A stretch of 41,486 bases of DNA from a virus. This document shows positions 24,501 to 31,412 of the stretch, piece after piece. The notes under the pieces were generated by a model. That model made no database searches, was not told the origin of the DNA, and worked only from the letters and a program-made list of their open reading frames with translations. The DNA is taken from the IMG/VR virus record IMGVR_UViG_3300018917_000040, positions 1 through 41,486 of that record, one strand, 5' to 3'. The first letter of the stretch is position 1, and every line of letters starts with the position of its first letter. Both the position numbers and the translations under genes were made by a program.

Positions 24501-24985
24501 GGAGCCCGCTCCAGGATCAACAACCGTCGATGCTTCGTCAGGCGAGGCCGCCCACGTTCGTCTCGGACGAGCCGCCAACCGGCCTGCTTGAAGCAGAAGC
24601 CGGGATTTCCGCTGCGGACCTTCCTGGGATCGACGTATGTGTAGTGCCGCTCCCCTGGCCAACGGGTGTCAGCAAGCGCGTCGGCTTCCCGGATCAGCCA
24701 ACTCGACAGACCGGCGCCTTCGTTCCTGAAAATGGCGCAATTAATGCCCCGCTGGTCATCGCCGCTGATGAATTTTCGCCAGACAAACAGTCCTCTGCGG
24801 CATGGCGTGGTCAGTACCATCTTAAAGCCTGGCCCGGCTATAAGCTGAGTCCCACGGGCGCGGCGCAGCACCAAGCTTCTGGCGGCCGAGTAATGCCGCT
24901 CGTACATTGAACAAGCATGCGCATCGCCGTCGCGGATCGGAATCCATATCGAGCTGTCGAAGAAGAGCTGGGCGGCGACTGTCAC
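24497..24985 (-). CDS. Conserved phage protein, possibly GNAT-like (162 aa)
   Basis: Has HYSAARSLVLRRARGTQLIA, GPGFKMVLTTPCRRGLFVWR then KFISGDDQRGINCAIFRNEG, and WPGERHYTYVDPRKVRSGNP then GFCFKQAGW. I recall this 'RHYSA...LFVWRKF...G-NCA-FRNE...R-YTYV-P-K--S-NPG-CFK-AGW' pattern from many phage and bacterial proteins of unknown role, with an acetyltransferase-like fold. GTG 24985 overlaps the primase stop, and its own stop overlaps the helicase ATG. Probably acts with replication genes. Confidence 0.75.
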   Translation of the reverse strand: MTVAAQLFFDSSIWIPIRDGDAHACSMYERHYSAARSLVLRRARGTQLIAGPGFKMVLTTPCRRGLFVWRKFISGDDQRGINCAIFRNEGAGLSSWLIREADALADTRWPGERHYTYVDPRKVRSGNPGFCFKQAGWRLVRDERGRPRLTKHRRLLILERAP

Positions 24986-26190
24986 GCCGCCTGCTCCGCT
25001 AGACTATCGAACAGCCATTCGCTCAGCGGCCGCGCGGCGGCGATCACCGCCTCGACCGCCTCGCGGCCCTGTGCACGCACGAAGCTATCGGGATCCTCGC
25101 CTTCCGGCAGCTCGGCCACGGCGAGGCTGCGCCCCGGCCCCACCATCGGCAGCGCGCGCTCCGCCGCCTTCAGCGCCGCCGCCCGCCCTGCCTTGTCGCC
25201 GTCGAGCAGCAGCACCGGGCAATGCGCCACCCGCCACGCCCGCTCCAGCTGCTTTTCCGTCAGCGCCGTCCCCATCGGCGCCACCGCCTCACCGATCCCG
25301 GCCAAGTCGAGCGCGATCGCGTCGAACTGCCCCTCCACGATCACCAGCCGCCGCGCCGCCCGCGCGGCCGGCGCCGCCCGGTGGAGGTTGAACAGCAGCT
25401 CCCCCTTGCGGAAATGCTCGCTTTCCGGGCTGTTGATATATTTGGGGCGCGGATTGGCCTGCGGCGAGGCGGCGGCAGGCTGGCTAGGTGGGTCCGCCGC
25501 TTCTCCGCCAACACTCAGGTCCCGCCCCGCAAACCCCGCCACACGTCCGCGCCCATCGTGAATCGGGATCATGAAGCGCCTGGCGAAGCGGTCCCGCCAC
25601 AGCCCGCTGCGCTCATCCCTGATCAGCAGCCCGGCGGCCTCCAGCTGCTCCGGCGGGACGGCTCCATGGTGGCCGGCGCCAACAGCCAACCCGCCGGCGA
25701 AAGCGCTCACCACACTCGCCTTGGGCGGCGCATAGCCGAGCCCGAACCGCTCGATCGCCGCTTCGCCCAGCCCGCGCTCCGCCAGCGCGGCCCTTGCCCT
25801 GGGCACGGCGCGCAGCTGGGCCGCATACCAGCGCGCCGCCCGCTCCAGCATCTCGGCCGCGCCCGCGCGCACCGCCTCGCGCCGCTGTGCCTCGGGCGAG
25901 GGCGCCGGCACCTCCATCCCCGCCGCATCGGCCAGCTGCCGCACCGCGTCGAGGAATCCCATCCCCTGTGCATCGGTCAGCCAGCGCAGCGCGTCGCCAT
26001 GCGCCTGGCAGCCGAAGCAGTGCCAGAAGCCCTTCTCGTCATTGACGGTGAAGCTCGGCGTCTTCTCGCTGTGGAACGGGCAGCACCCCTTATGCTCGCG
26101 CCCGGCTTTGACGAGCTTCACGCTCCGCCCGATCAGCCCCGAAAGGCTGGTCCGCGCCCGCAGCTCGTCGAGGAAGGAGGGAGGAATCAC
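24982..26190 (-). CDS. DnaG-type primase (402 aa)
   Basis: Makes RNA primers for phage replication. The N-terminal zinc finger is CCPFHSEKTPSFTVN...HCFGC (Cys37, His40, Cys58, Cys61). The TOPRIM domain has LVIVEGQFDAIAL (about 280) and LLLDGDKAGRAA (about 328). At 402 residues it is shorter than cellular DnaG because the helicase-binding end is missing. GTG 26190 is preceded by GGAG in the palindrome at 26195-26219. A repeat-derived peptide GLAVGA lies at about residues 165-170. Confidence 0.92.
   Translation of the reverse strand: MIPPSFLDELRARTSLSGLIGRSVKLVKAGREHKGCCPFHSEKTPSFTVNDEKGFWHCFGCQAHGDALRWLTDAQGMGFLDAVRQLADAAGMEVPAPSPEAQRREAVRAGAAEMLERAARWYAAQLRAVPRARAALAERGLGEAAIERFGLGYAPPKASVVSAFAGGLAVGAGHHGAVPPEQLEAAGLLIRDERSGLWRDRFARRFMIPIHDGRGRVAGFAGRDLSVGGEAADPPSQPAAASPQANPRPKYINSPESEHFRKGELLFNLHRAAPAARAARRLVIVEGQFDAIALDLAGIGEAVAPMGTALTEKQLERAWRVAHCPVLLLDGDKAGRAAALKAAERALPMVGPGRSLAVAELPEGEDPDSFVRAQGREAVEAVIAAARPLSEWLFDSLAEQAA
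25673..25698 (-). repeat. Hairpin repeat, copy 1 (GLAVGA), in the primase gene
   Basis: On the minus strand the arms GCCGGCG and CGCCGGC enclose the 13-base loop GGTTGGCTGTTGG. It is read in frame as GGLAVGAG. One of four copies with the same loop and co-varying arms. Confidence 0.75.
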
Positions 26191-26448
26191 TTATCGCTCC
26201 AAAGTGGTACTTTGGAGCGGTGGGGCGACGCGCGAGATGAACCACGTGGGCCACGTCGCAACCGGGTCCATTTTCTGCCGGCTGATCGTGATCAGCCCTC
26301 GGCCAGCAAGCCGCCGCGCAGCAGCGTGCTGCCCCTGGTCAATCTCCACCTCGTAACCGGGCTCCGGCACGATCCCTAGGAGCAGGAGCTCGTCCTGCGG
26401 CAATGGCAGCTGATACGTCGGCAGATCGTCGAAGAGGAGATCGCTCAT
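26191..26448 (-). CDS. Hypothetical early protein (85 aa)
   Basis: Acidic start (MSDLLFDDLPTYQLPLPQDE) and a compact body (EIDQGQHAAARRLAGRGLIT). The last codons run through the palindrome at 26195-26219 (APPLQSTTLER), and TAA lies directly before the primase GTG. ATG 26448 overlaps the upstream stop (ATGA). Function unknown; GRGLIT hints at a winged-helix-like end but this is weak. Confidence 0.65.
   Translation of the reverse strand: MSDLLFDDLPTYQLPLPQDELLLLGIVPEPGYEVEIDQGQHAAARRLAGRGLITISRQKMDPVATWPTWFISRVAPPLQSTTLER
26195..26219. promoter_or_regulatory. Perfect palindrome before the primase start (copy 1)
   Basis: Arms CGCTCCAAAGT and ACTTTGGAGCG flank GGT, with no mismatch over 11 bases. 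In the leftward mRNA the GGAG of the second arm is the Shine-Dalgarno of the primase, six bases before its GTG. The hairpin would therefore hide the ribosome site. The core recurs at 33184-33204. Confidence 0.8.
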
Positions 26449-26753
26449 TCCGCCCCCCAGCCTTCAGCAGCGCTGTGCGCGAGCTCTCCCCCGGAGACCT
26501 CGTGCTCGCGCTCCCCACACACCCGCGCCGCCTGGGCGGCGGGGCCGTGGCGGCGCAGCCAGTCGGCGGCGGCGCGCACCCGCTCGGCCACCAGATGCCA
26601 CGCCTCCCGCTCGCGCGCGTCGCGTATCTCCGCCCGCCGCGCCGCCGGCAGCAGCCGCCAGCACAGGTCGCACAACCTTTGCCACCGCGGCACCGAACAA
26701 CGGCACGCGCAGCATAGCGACGGCTCGGCCCAGGGCTTCGGCGGCCGCCTCAT
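26445..26753 (-). CDS. Cysteine-rich hypothetical protein (102 aa)
   Basis: Has SLCCACRCSVPRWQRLCDLC near the N-terminus, likely a zinc-binding knuckle, followed by a helical Arg/Ala-rich body (REREAWHLVAERVRAAADWL). ATG 26753 has GAGG seven bases upstream; the reading to 26810 lacks such a site. It is the first gene of the leftward replication operon. Possible nucleic-acid-binding protein; family unknown. Confidence 0.6.
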   Translation of the reverse strand: MRRPPKPWAEPSLCCACRCSVPRWQRLCDLCWRLLPAARRAEIRDAREREAWHLVAERVRAAADWLRRHGPAAQAARVCGEREHEVSGGELAHSAAEGWGAE

Positions 26754-26886
26754 TCCGCCACCTCGCAGCCTGAACATCGCCCAAAGGCGTTCGCTTGCGC
26801 CCCGTGCCAATGTGCCACTGCTGACGGCGGTAAAACCGGCGCCGGGGAAAAGTTACGCACCGCCCCCTTGCTGGCCACCGCGCGCA

Positions 26887-26910
26887 AAGGCGCTATCTGG
26901 TTGGCGCCTT
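26887..26910. promoter_or_regulatory. Inverted repeat upstream of a small rightward ORF
   Basis: Arms AAGGCGC and GCGCCTT are perfect, ten bases apart, 13 bases before the ATG at 26924. It lies between the leftward replication operon and the rightward ORF/hicAB and may be an operator for either. Confidence 0.4.
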
Positions 26911-26923
26911 CGACAGGAGACGC

Positions 26924-27043
26924 ATGATGGACTCGCTTATCGACCTCGCCGCCGCGCTCATTCGGCTGAGCGCTTCGCTGCTCGACCGCCTGCCCCGCCG
27001 CAGGTCCGCCGGGGAGGACAAGCCGCCGAGCCGCCCCGGCTAG
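26924..27043 (+). CDS. Small amphipathic ORF (39 aa)
   Basis: ATG-ATG start with AGGAG at good distance; reads MMDSLIDLAAALIRLSASLL then DRLPRRRSAGEDKPPSRPG. The first half is a strongly amphipathic or membrane-seeking helix and the second half is basic and Pro-rich. It resembles a small membrane peptide. It is short, but the start signal and the inverted repeat ahead of it support translation. It precedes the hicA promoter. Confidence 0.45.
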   Translation: MMDSLIDLAAALIRLSASLLDRLPRRRSAGEDKPPSRPG

Positions 27044-27047
27044 CGCA

Positions 27048-27104
27048 GAATACACATCATTTTGCGCACTCACGCTTGACCCATATCCGGTCAGTGTGTA
27101 TTTA
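27048..27104 (+). promoter_or_regulatory. hicA promoter with flanking inverted repeat
   Basis: TTGACC (27076-27081), 17 bases, TATTTA (27099-27104): a near-consensus sigma-70 promoter. AATACACA (27048-27055) and TGTGTATT (27095-27102) are perfect inverted arms, the second covering the -10 box. This fits an operator for autoregulation by HicB, which has a DNA-binding C-terminus. Confidence 0.7.
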
Positions 27105-27131
27105 TGTGTGCAAGGAACAGGGAAGCGGCAA

Positions 27132-27314
27132 GTGATCGAGAGCGCGGAAACCATCAGGCGGCTGGAGCGGGACGGCTGGGAGCAGGTCTCGCAAAAGGGC
27201 AGCCACCGGACCTTCAAGAAGGAAGGCGTGCCCCACCTGATCACCGTGCCCCACCCGCGCAAGGACCTTCCCAGGGGGCTGCGCAAGGCGATCCACAAGG
27301 CGGCGGGCTGGTAG
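27132..27314 (+). CDS. hicA: HicA-type mRNA interferase toxin (60 aa)
   Basis: Starts VIESAETIRRLERDGWEQVS then QKGSHRTFKKEG, and ends LRKAIHKAAGW. The 'L---GW----KGSH--F' motif with the catalytic His, followed by I-VP-P-KDLP-G--R-I-KAAG, is typical of HicA toxins with a double-strand RNA-binding-like fold. GTG 27132 gives the usual 60-residue length. HicA cuts translated mRNA and is held by HicB, encoded next. Confidence 0.93.
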   Translation: MIESAETIRRLERDGWEQVSQKGSHRTFKKEGVPHLITVPHPRKDLPRGLRKAIHKAAGW

Positions 27315-27376
27315 GCAGCCCGCCCACTCCACCTCAAGGGGCGCTGCCCCGCTTCATGCCATGGAGGGCAAGGACG

Positions 27377-27943
27377 ATGTACTATCTCACCCTGATCTAC
27401 CGCGACAGCGAAGGCGGCTGGGGCTTCACCGTGCCCGACGTCCCCGGCTTCACCGCAATCTCCGACCGCCCCGCGCTCGGCGAGGCGCTGGCCGAGGCGC
27501 GCGAGGTGCTGACGGCGCACCTCACCGCCATGATCGACAACGGCATGGATCTGCCCGCCGCGCGCGATCCCGGCGACATCATCGCCGATCCCGATCTGCA
27601 GGAGGATATCGGCGGGGCCGCGGCATCCATCCTGCTGCCCGCCATGGTGGCCGGGGGGCGCACGCTGCGCGTCAACCTGTCGCTCGACGAATGGACGCTC
27701 GGCCTGATCGACACGGCCGCCCGCGACCGCGGCCTCACCCGCTCGGCCTTCATCGCCGAGGCGTGCCGCCGCGCCGCCGTCGGCGAGGTCCGCGCTCCGG
27801 CGGCTGCGGAGGCCAGTGTCGAGGCCCAGCGGCGGCTGCACGAGGCGATGACTGCCGGGACCGCGGCGCCGAAGGCCGCAAAGCGCACCGGGTCGATCGC
27901 CCGCGACCCGGTCACCGGTCAAATGGTGGTGCGCCGCCGCTGA
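27377..27943 (+). CDS. hicB: HicB-type antitoxin (188 aa)
   Basis: N-terminal HicB domain (MYYLTLIYRDSEGGWGFTVP then DVPGFTAISDRPALGEALAE; D-PG motif) of partial RNase H-like fold that binds the toxin. A C-terminal ribbon-helix-helix follows (TLRVNLSLDEWTLGLIDTAA, then SAFIAEACRRA). The extra tail (AAKRTGSIARDPVTGQMVVR) is longer than in simple HicB proteins. It starts 62 bases after hicA with GGAGGG ahead. It converges on the leftward methyltransferase with only five bases between stops. Confidence 0.92.
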   Translation: MYYLTLIYRDSEGGWGFTVPDVPGFTAISDRPALGEALAEAREVLTAHLTAMIDNGMDLPAARDPGDIIADPDLQEDIGGAAASILLPAMVAGGRTLRVNLSLDEWTLGLIDTAARDRGLTRSAFIAEACRRAAVGEVRAPAAAEASVEAQRRLHEAMTAGTAAPKAAKRTGSIARDPVTGQMVVRRR

Positions 27944-27948
27944 CCCCC

Positions 27949-29256
27949 TCACGCCGCCACCTCCACCTGCGCGAACATGCCGGCGGCGGCGCGCACCCGC
28001 CGCTCGGCGGTGGCGGCATATTCGGGCGACAGCTCGCACCCAATCGCGTGGAGCTGCTCGGCGTCGGCCGCGATCAGGGTCGAGCCCGAACCGCAGAACG
28101 GGTCCAGGACCGTTCCGCCCTTCGGGGTGATGAGCCGGCACAGCCAGCGCATCAGGGCGACCGGCTTGACCGTCGGATGCTTGTTGCCCTCCCCGCGCTC
28201 CTCGCTAGTGGCCTTGGCGCAGTAGAAGAAGCGAGCGGCGGAGCCGGAGTCGCCATGGAAGCGCGTAGCCACCCGCTCCCGCTCGCCATGGACGTTGGTG
28301 ACGGCGTTGCTCGGCTCGGTGCCACGCACCGGCGCGAACGCGCCCGCCTCGCGCGGAAACCCCGCCAGCACTTCCTCAGAACCATCGTGGATAATGTTGG
28401 CGGGCCAGCGGCCTAGATTGTTGGCGGGGCCGCTCCTCTCCGCCGGCTTGTGCGTCATCATGCTGCGATTGGGTGGGGTGTAGCCCTCTGCCGAAGGGGT
28501 GTAGGACGCATCCAATTCGCCTCGATCGATAGTCTCTCCCTCGGCCTCAATCCGGCACCCATCGATATTCAGCGCCCCCGTCCCGAACGCCTGCACATTG
28601 GCCGCCACCGTGCCGACCAGCGGCTTGCGGGCGAGGCAGATCGGCTCCCATGCGGGCTTCAGGGCGGTGCCCCAGCCTTGCCATTGGCGGGCTGCTTCGG
28701 TGGCCGGGGCGGTCTCGGTCGGCACGAACTCGCGCCCATTGTCCTTCACCCACCCGGCCTTGTTCTGGTCGGCGCCGGGGATCATGCGCTTCACCGGCTT
28801 GCCGGCGCGCAGAACCTCCCGCTCGGCTCCCGCCGCCTTGTCGATAGCCTTGGAAACGTCGAGCGACTTGGGAAAGCCGCTGCCGTAGCACCAGGCGAGC
28901 TGATCGCGTATCTCGAACCCGGCATCCTCGATCGCGCAGGCCATGCGGTGGTAGGTGCGGGTGCCGCCGAACGCGACGATGTGCCCACCCGGCTTGAGCA
29001 CGCGCAGCACTTCGGCCCATGTCTCCGGACGGAAGGCGACATCGCCGCCGTCCCATTGCTGACCCATGAAGCCGGCCGAGGCGCGGGCATAGGCTCCGGT
29101 CCTGCCGACCTTGGCGGGCGCGGCGTCGGGCGATCCGAACCGCTTGACGATGCTGGTGAGATGGTAGGGTGGATCGGTGACGCACGAATCCACGCTGCCG
29201 TCCGGCAGCTCGCGCATCCGCTCCAGGCAATCGCCGATCAGCAGGCGGACCGTCAT
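27949..29256 (-). CDS. DNA methyltransferase, DPPY type, class beta (435 aa)
   Basis: Adds a methyl group to adenine N6 or cytosine N4. DPPY (residues 28-31) comes first and the AdoMet motif DPFCGSGS (from residue 385) last, the order of class beta enzymes. KHPTVKPVALMRWLCRL precedes motif I as usual. The middle (about 140-340) is the target-recognition region. Full length, no nuclease nearby, so it probably protects phage DNA or alters expression. ATG 29256 overlaps the DUF5131 stop. Confidence 0.93.
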   Translation of the reverse strand: MTVRLLIGDCLERMRELPDGSVDSCVTDPPYHLTSIVKRFGSPDAAPAKVGRTGAYARASAGFMGQQWDGGDVAFRPETWAEVLRVLKPGGHIVAFGGTRTYHRMACAIEDAGFEIRDQLAWCYGSGFPKSLDVSKAIDKAAGAEREVLRAGKPVKRMIPGADQNKAGWVKDNGREFVPTETAPATEAARQWQGWGTALKPAWEPICLARKPLVGTVAANVQAFGTGALNIDGCRIEAEGETIDRGELDASYTPSAEGYTPPNRSMMTHKPAERSGPANNLGRWPANIIHDGSEEVLAGFPREAGAFAPVRGTEPSNAVTNVHGERERVATRFHGDSGSAARFFYCAKATSEERGEGNKHPTVKPVALMRWLCRLITPKGGTVLDPFCGSGSTLIAADAEQLHAIGCELSPEYAATAERRVRAAAGMFAQVEVAA

Positions 29257-30347
29257 GTGGTCTCACGCGCCCCTCGACGCGGCTCGGGATGAGCGGGAGC
29301 GGAGGGCGCGGAGGGGAAAGCGCTGTGCTCCACCCCGCCCTTCGACACCCCGCTGCGCGGCTGCTCAGGATGATCGGGCATTGCGTCGTGCACGACGCCA
29401 TCCAGCAGGCGACCGGCGGCTTTCTTGCCCCATCGCTCCAGCGGAAGATCAACCGTGCGCGGCTCGGCTTTGTGTCCGACAATCCCTTTGTCGACCGGGC
29501 CCCACTCCCCCCATTGCTTGAAAAAGAATGGCACCCCCACCGCGGCGCATTGGTCGCGCAGGCTCCGCGCCCAGTCCGGGTGCATCGGCCGCGCGCCCGG
29601 GCCGCTCTCGCCGCCGGCAATGACCCAGTCGAGGTGATCAAGATAGGTGATCCACCCGATGCGTTCGAACTCAGGAAGGCACTGCCCCAGGTCCACCGGC
29701 CCCAGCAGCGGCTCGCAGGAAAGGAAGCGGACCGCCGCCGGCGTGGCCAGCAGATGCGGGATCCGCTCGTCGGCGCGCCCCTGATCCTCGACCGACACGC
29801 CGAGCCAGACGTTGGGGAGCGGCCAGTCATCAAGCACCCGCTCGCGCGCATCTCGGCACATCATCAGGGTAGCGCCCGCCTTGCGTGCGGCGTTCGCTAC
29901 GAAATCAGCGCAATTGTCATCATGGGCGGCGTCATAGCGCTCGAAATACCGCCGCATCCGCGCCGCGCGCTTGGTCAGCACCTGGAATTCGTGCTGCGGT
30001 GCCAGCGCCATCACTGCGAACACGCGGTCGATCCATTCGTCGGGCACGCTCTCGTGGAACAGATCCGACATCGAATTGACGAAGATGCGGCGCGGCCGCC
30101 GCCACTTGAGCGGGCGCGTCAGCAGATGCTCGGCCAGCGCCACCTTGCCGGTCCAGCGCCCGCCCTTCGACGTGCGCACCGCCAGTCCGTGATAGGCCTG
30201 GCCGGGATCGGAGAAGCGCGCGGCGATCTTCTCCGCATAGCAGCCGCCCTGATTGCCCGGCCCGCCGCACCCCGGCGACACCCGCGTGCAGCCGCGCAAA
30301 GGATTCCAGGTGTCGTCGGTCCACTCGATCGGTGAGTTCTCAGCCAC
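29253..30347 (-). CDS. DUF5131 / phage Gp37-Gp68 family protein (364 aa)
   Basis: Starts MAENSPIEWTDDTWNPLRGC with further Cys at 27 and 36 (CYAEK), then SMSDLFHESVPDEWIDRVFA, WLGVSVEDQGRADERI and DWVIAGGESGPGARPMHPDW. These identify the family (IEWTD-TWNP, VS-GC--CYAE, NSMSDLFH, VW-G-SVE, GGESG). The N-terminal cysteines and overall layout recall radical-SAM-like proteins, but the activity is not established. The last ~40 residues (DHPEQPRSGVSKGGVEH...) derive from a dispersed repeat at 29337-29376. Confidence 0.92.
   Translation of the reverse strand: MAENSPIEWTDDTWNPLRGCTRVSPGCGGPGNQGGCYAEKIAARFSDPGQAYHGLAVRTSKGGRWTGKVALAEHLLTRPLKWRRPRRIFVNSMSDLFHESVPDEWIDRVFAVMALAPQHEFQVLTKRAARMRRYFERYDAAHDDNCADFVANAARKAGATLMMCRDARERVLDDWPLPNVWLGVSVEDQGRADERIPHLLATPAAVRFLSCEPLLGPVDLGQCLPEFERIGWITYLDHLDWVIAGGESGPGARPMHPDWARSLRDQCAAVGVPFFFKQWGEWGPVDKGIVGHKAEPRTVDLPLERWGKKAAGRLLDGVVHDAMPDHPEQPRSGVSKGGVEHSAFPSAPSAPAHPEPRRGARETT
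29337..29376. repeat. Dispersed repeat in the C-terminus of the DUF5131 gene
   Basis: CGCCCTTCGACACCCCGC then GGCTGCTCAGGATGATCGGG, the reverse form of the CCTGAG/TCGAAGGG element. It supplies the last non-conserved part of the protein and may have replaced the original C-terminus. Confidence 0.6.
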
Positions 30348-30657
30348 GGCGAGCCTCCCCGTAGGCGTCGGCGACGATCCGCTCCGGCGAGTGGCCAGCC
30401 AGCAGGCCCGCCACCATTGGCTTCAGAAGCGCGTCCATCAGGAAGGCGGCGTGATCGTCGGCGGTGCGTTGCGGCTGGGACTTCTGCATCGCGCCCACAG
30501 TGGCGCCGATCAGCGCGGCCGTGGCGCTGAGGCTGACAAGAAAGCGGTCGTTAGGGTTGCCGAGCAACTGAAGCGTCTGCTGCAGCCGGTCGCCGCAATC
30601 CCGCGCCGCCTTTGCGGAGAGATCGCGAGCAATATGTTCGGGGACCCGCTCAGCCAC
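30340..30657 (-). CDS. Hypothetical early protein (105 aa)
   Basis: Helical protein (ARDLSAKAARDCGDRLQQTL, FLVSLSATAALIGATVGAMQ, ALLKPMVAGLLAGHSPERIV). GTG 30657 follows a GGAAGAG site and overlaps the end of the preceding gene; its own end overlaps DUF5131 by eight bases. Part of the leftward early operon. No family recognised. Confidence 0.6.
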   Translation of the reverse strand: MAERVPEHIARDLSAKAARDCGDRLQQTLQLLGNPNDRFLVSLSATAALIGATVGAMQKSQPQRTADDHAAFLMDALLKPMVAGLLAGHSPERIVADAYGEARRG

Positions 30658-30964
30658 GCTCTTCCTCCTGAACGTGCAGCCCCGCGCGGATGTCGCCGGC
30701 GAAGGCGCGCAGGCGGTCCTTGAGCAGGCCGCCTTCCTCGGCGCCGACGCGGCCCCTGGCGATCAGCGCGTCGATCTGCCCGCACTGGCGCGCCGCATAG
30801 GCCGCCACCGCCGCCCGCTCGGCGCGGACGATCTCCCGCTCATCCCTGTCCTGAGCGCCGTCGAAGGGCCGAGCAGCGTCGAGCGCAGTCGAAGAGCTTG
30901 TCCTGAGCTCGGTCGAAGGACGCCCGTCGAGGGACCGCTCCACCTGGGCCGCACCATCAGACAT
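30650..30964 (-). CDS. Hypothetical early protein carrying a repeat-derived insert (104 aa)
   Basis: Real-looking helical part: REIVRAERAAVAAYAARQCG then RGRVGAEEGGLLKDRLRAFA. Residues about 11-40 (SLDGRPSTELRTSSSTALDA and following) are encoded by a dispersed repeat at 30846-30933, so the original protein was probably about 75 residues. The reading frame is intact. It overlaps the next genes at both ends by eight bases. Function unknown. Confidence 0.6.
   Translation of the reverse strand: MSDGAAQVERSLDGRPSTELRTSSSTALDAARPFDGAQDRDEREIVRAERAAVAAYAARQCGQIDALIARGRVGAEEGGLLKDRLRAFAGDIRAGLHVQEEERG
30846..30933. repeat. Dispersed repeat cluster inside an early gene
   Basis: Tandem variants of the CCTGAGC...GTCGAAGGG element: CTGTCCTGAGCGCCGTCGAA, then GTCGAGCGCAGTCGAAGAGC, then CCTGAGCTCGGTCGAAGGAC and CCGTCGAGGGACC. 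The total keeps the frame open. Confidence 0.7.
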
Positions 30965-31412
30965 AGCTCAGCCCCATCGTCCCCGAGCTGCTCAGCCCGA
31001 ACGGCGCGGGGCGGTGGCCGCAAGCCACATCGCTGCGCACGCCGCAGCGCGGGCAGCTCCCCCGCTCCACCCGCCGCGCCGCGATCTCGGCCGCCGTCAG
31101 CCGCACCCCGTCCTCGCGGTCGCGCACCGAATCGGCCCGGTGCACCCGCCACGCGCCGCCATTGGCGCGCACGCTCCATGCGGTCCGCGCGCCGGTGGCC
31201 GCGATCGTCACCCGCCGGACGTTGCCGCGCCGCTCGACGCGCACGAAGCCGCGCCGCTCGAGCGCCCCGATCACCGGCGACACCTCGCACGGATGCCCGT
31301 CCCAGTTCACCATCTCCTGGTTGGTCGGGCACGGCGCACCCTCGGCCGCCGCGGCGCACAGCGCGTCGAACACGGCCACCGCGCGCGACGAAGCGATCCG
31401 CGCGTCCCTCAT
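30957..31412 (-). CDS. Winged-helix-like DNA-binding protein with a Cys motif (151 aa)
   Basis: Starts MRDARIASSRAVAVFDALCA, then PCPTNQEMVNWDGHPCEVSP and VIGALERRGFVRVERRGNVR, a winged-helix pattern as in LexA-type DNA-binding domains (CPTN-E---- followed by a recognition helix and G-V wing). The C-terminus has CPRCGVRSDVACGHRPAPF, probably zinc-binding. ATG 31412 overlaps the HD gene stop. Likely an early regulator. Confidence 0.7.
   Translation of the reverse strand: MRDARIASSRAVAVFDALCAAAAEGAPCPTNQEMVNWDGHPCEVSPVIGALERRGFVRVERRGNVRRVTIAATGARTAWSVRANGGAWRVHRADSVRDREDGVRLTAAEIAARRVERGSCPRCGVRSDVACGHRPAPFGLSSSGTMGLSYV

Noticed and set aside
26750-28141. Leftward open frame of 463 codons across hicAB
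   Set aside because: Antisense to hicA and hicB, which have clear motifs and a promoter.
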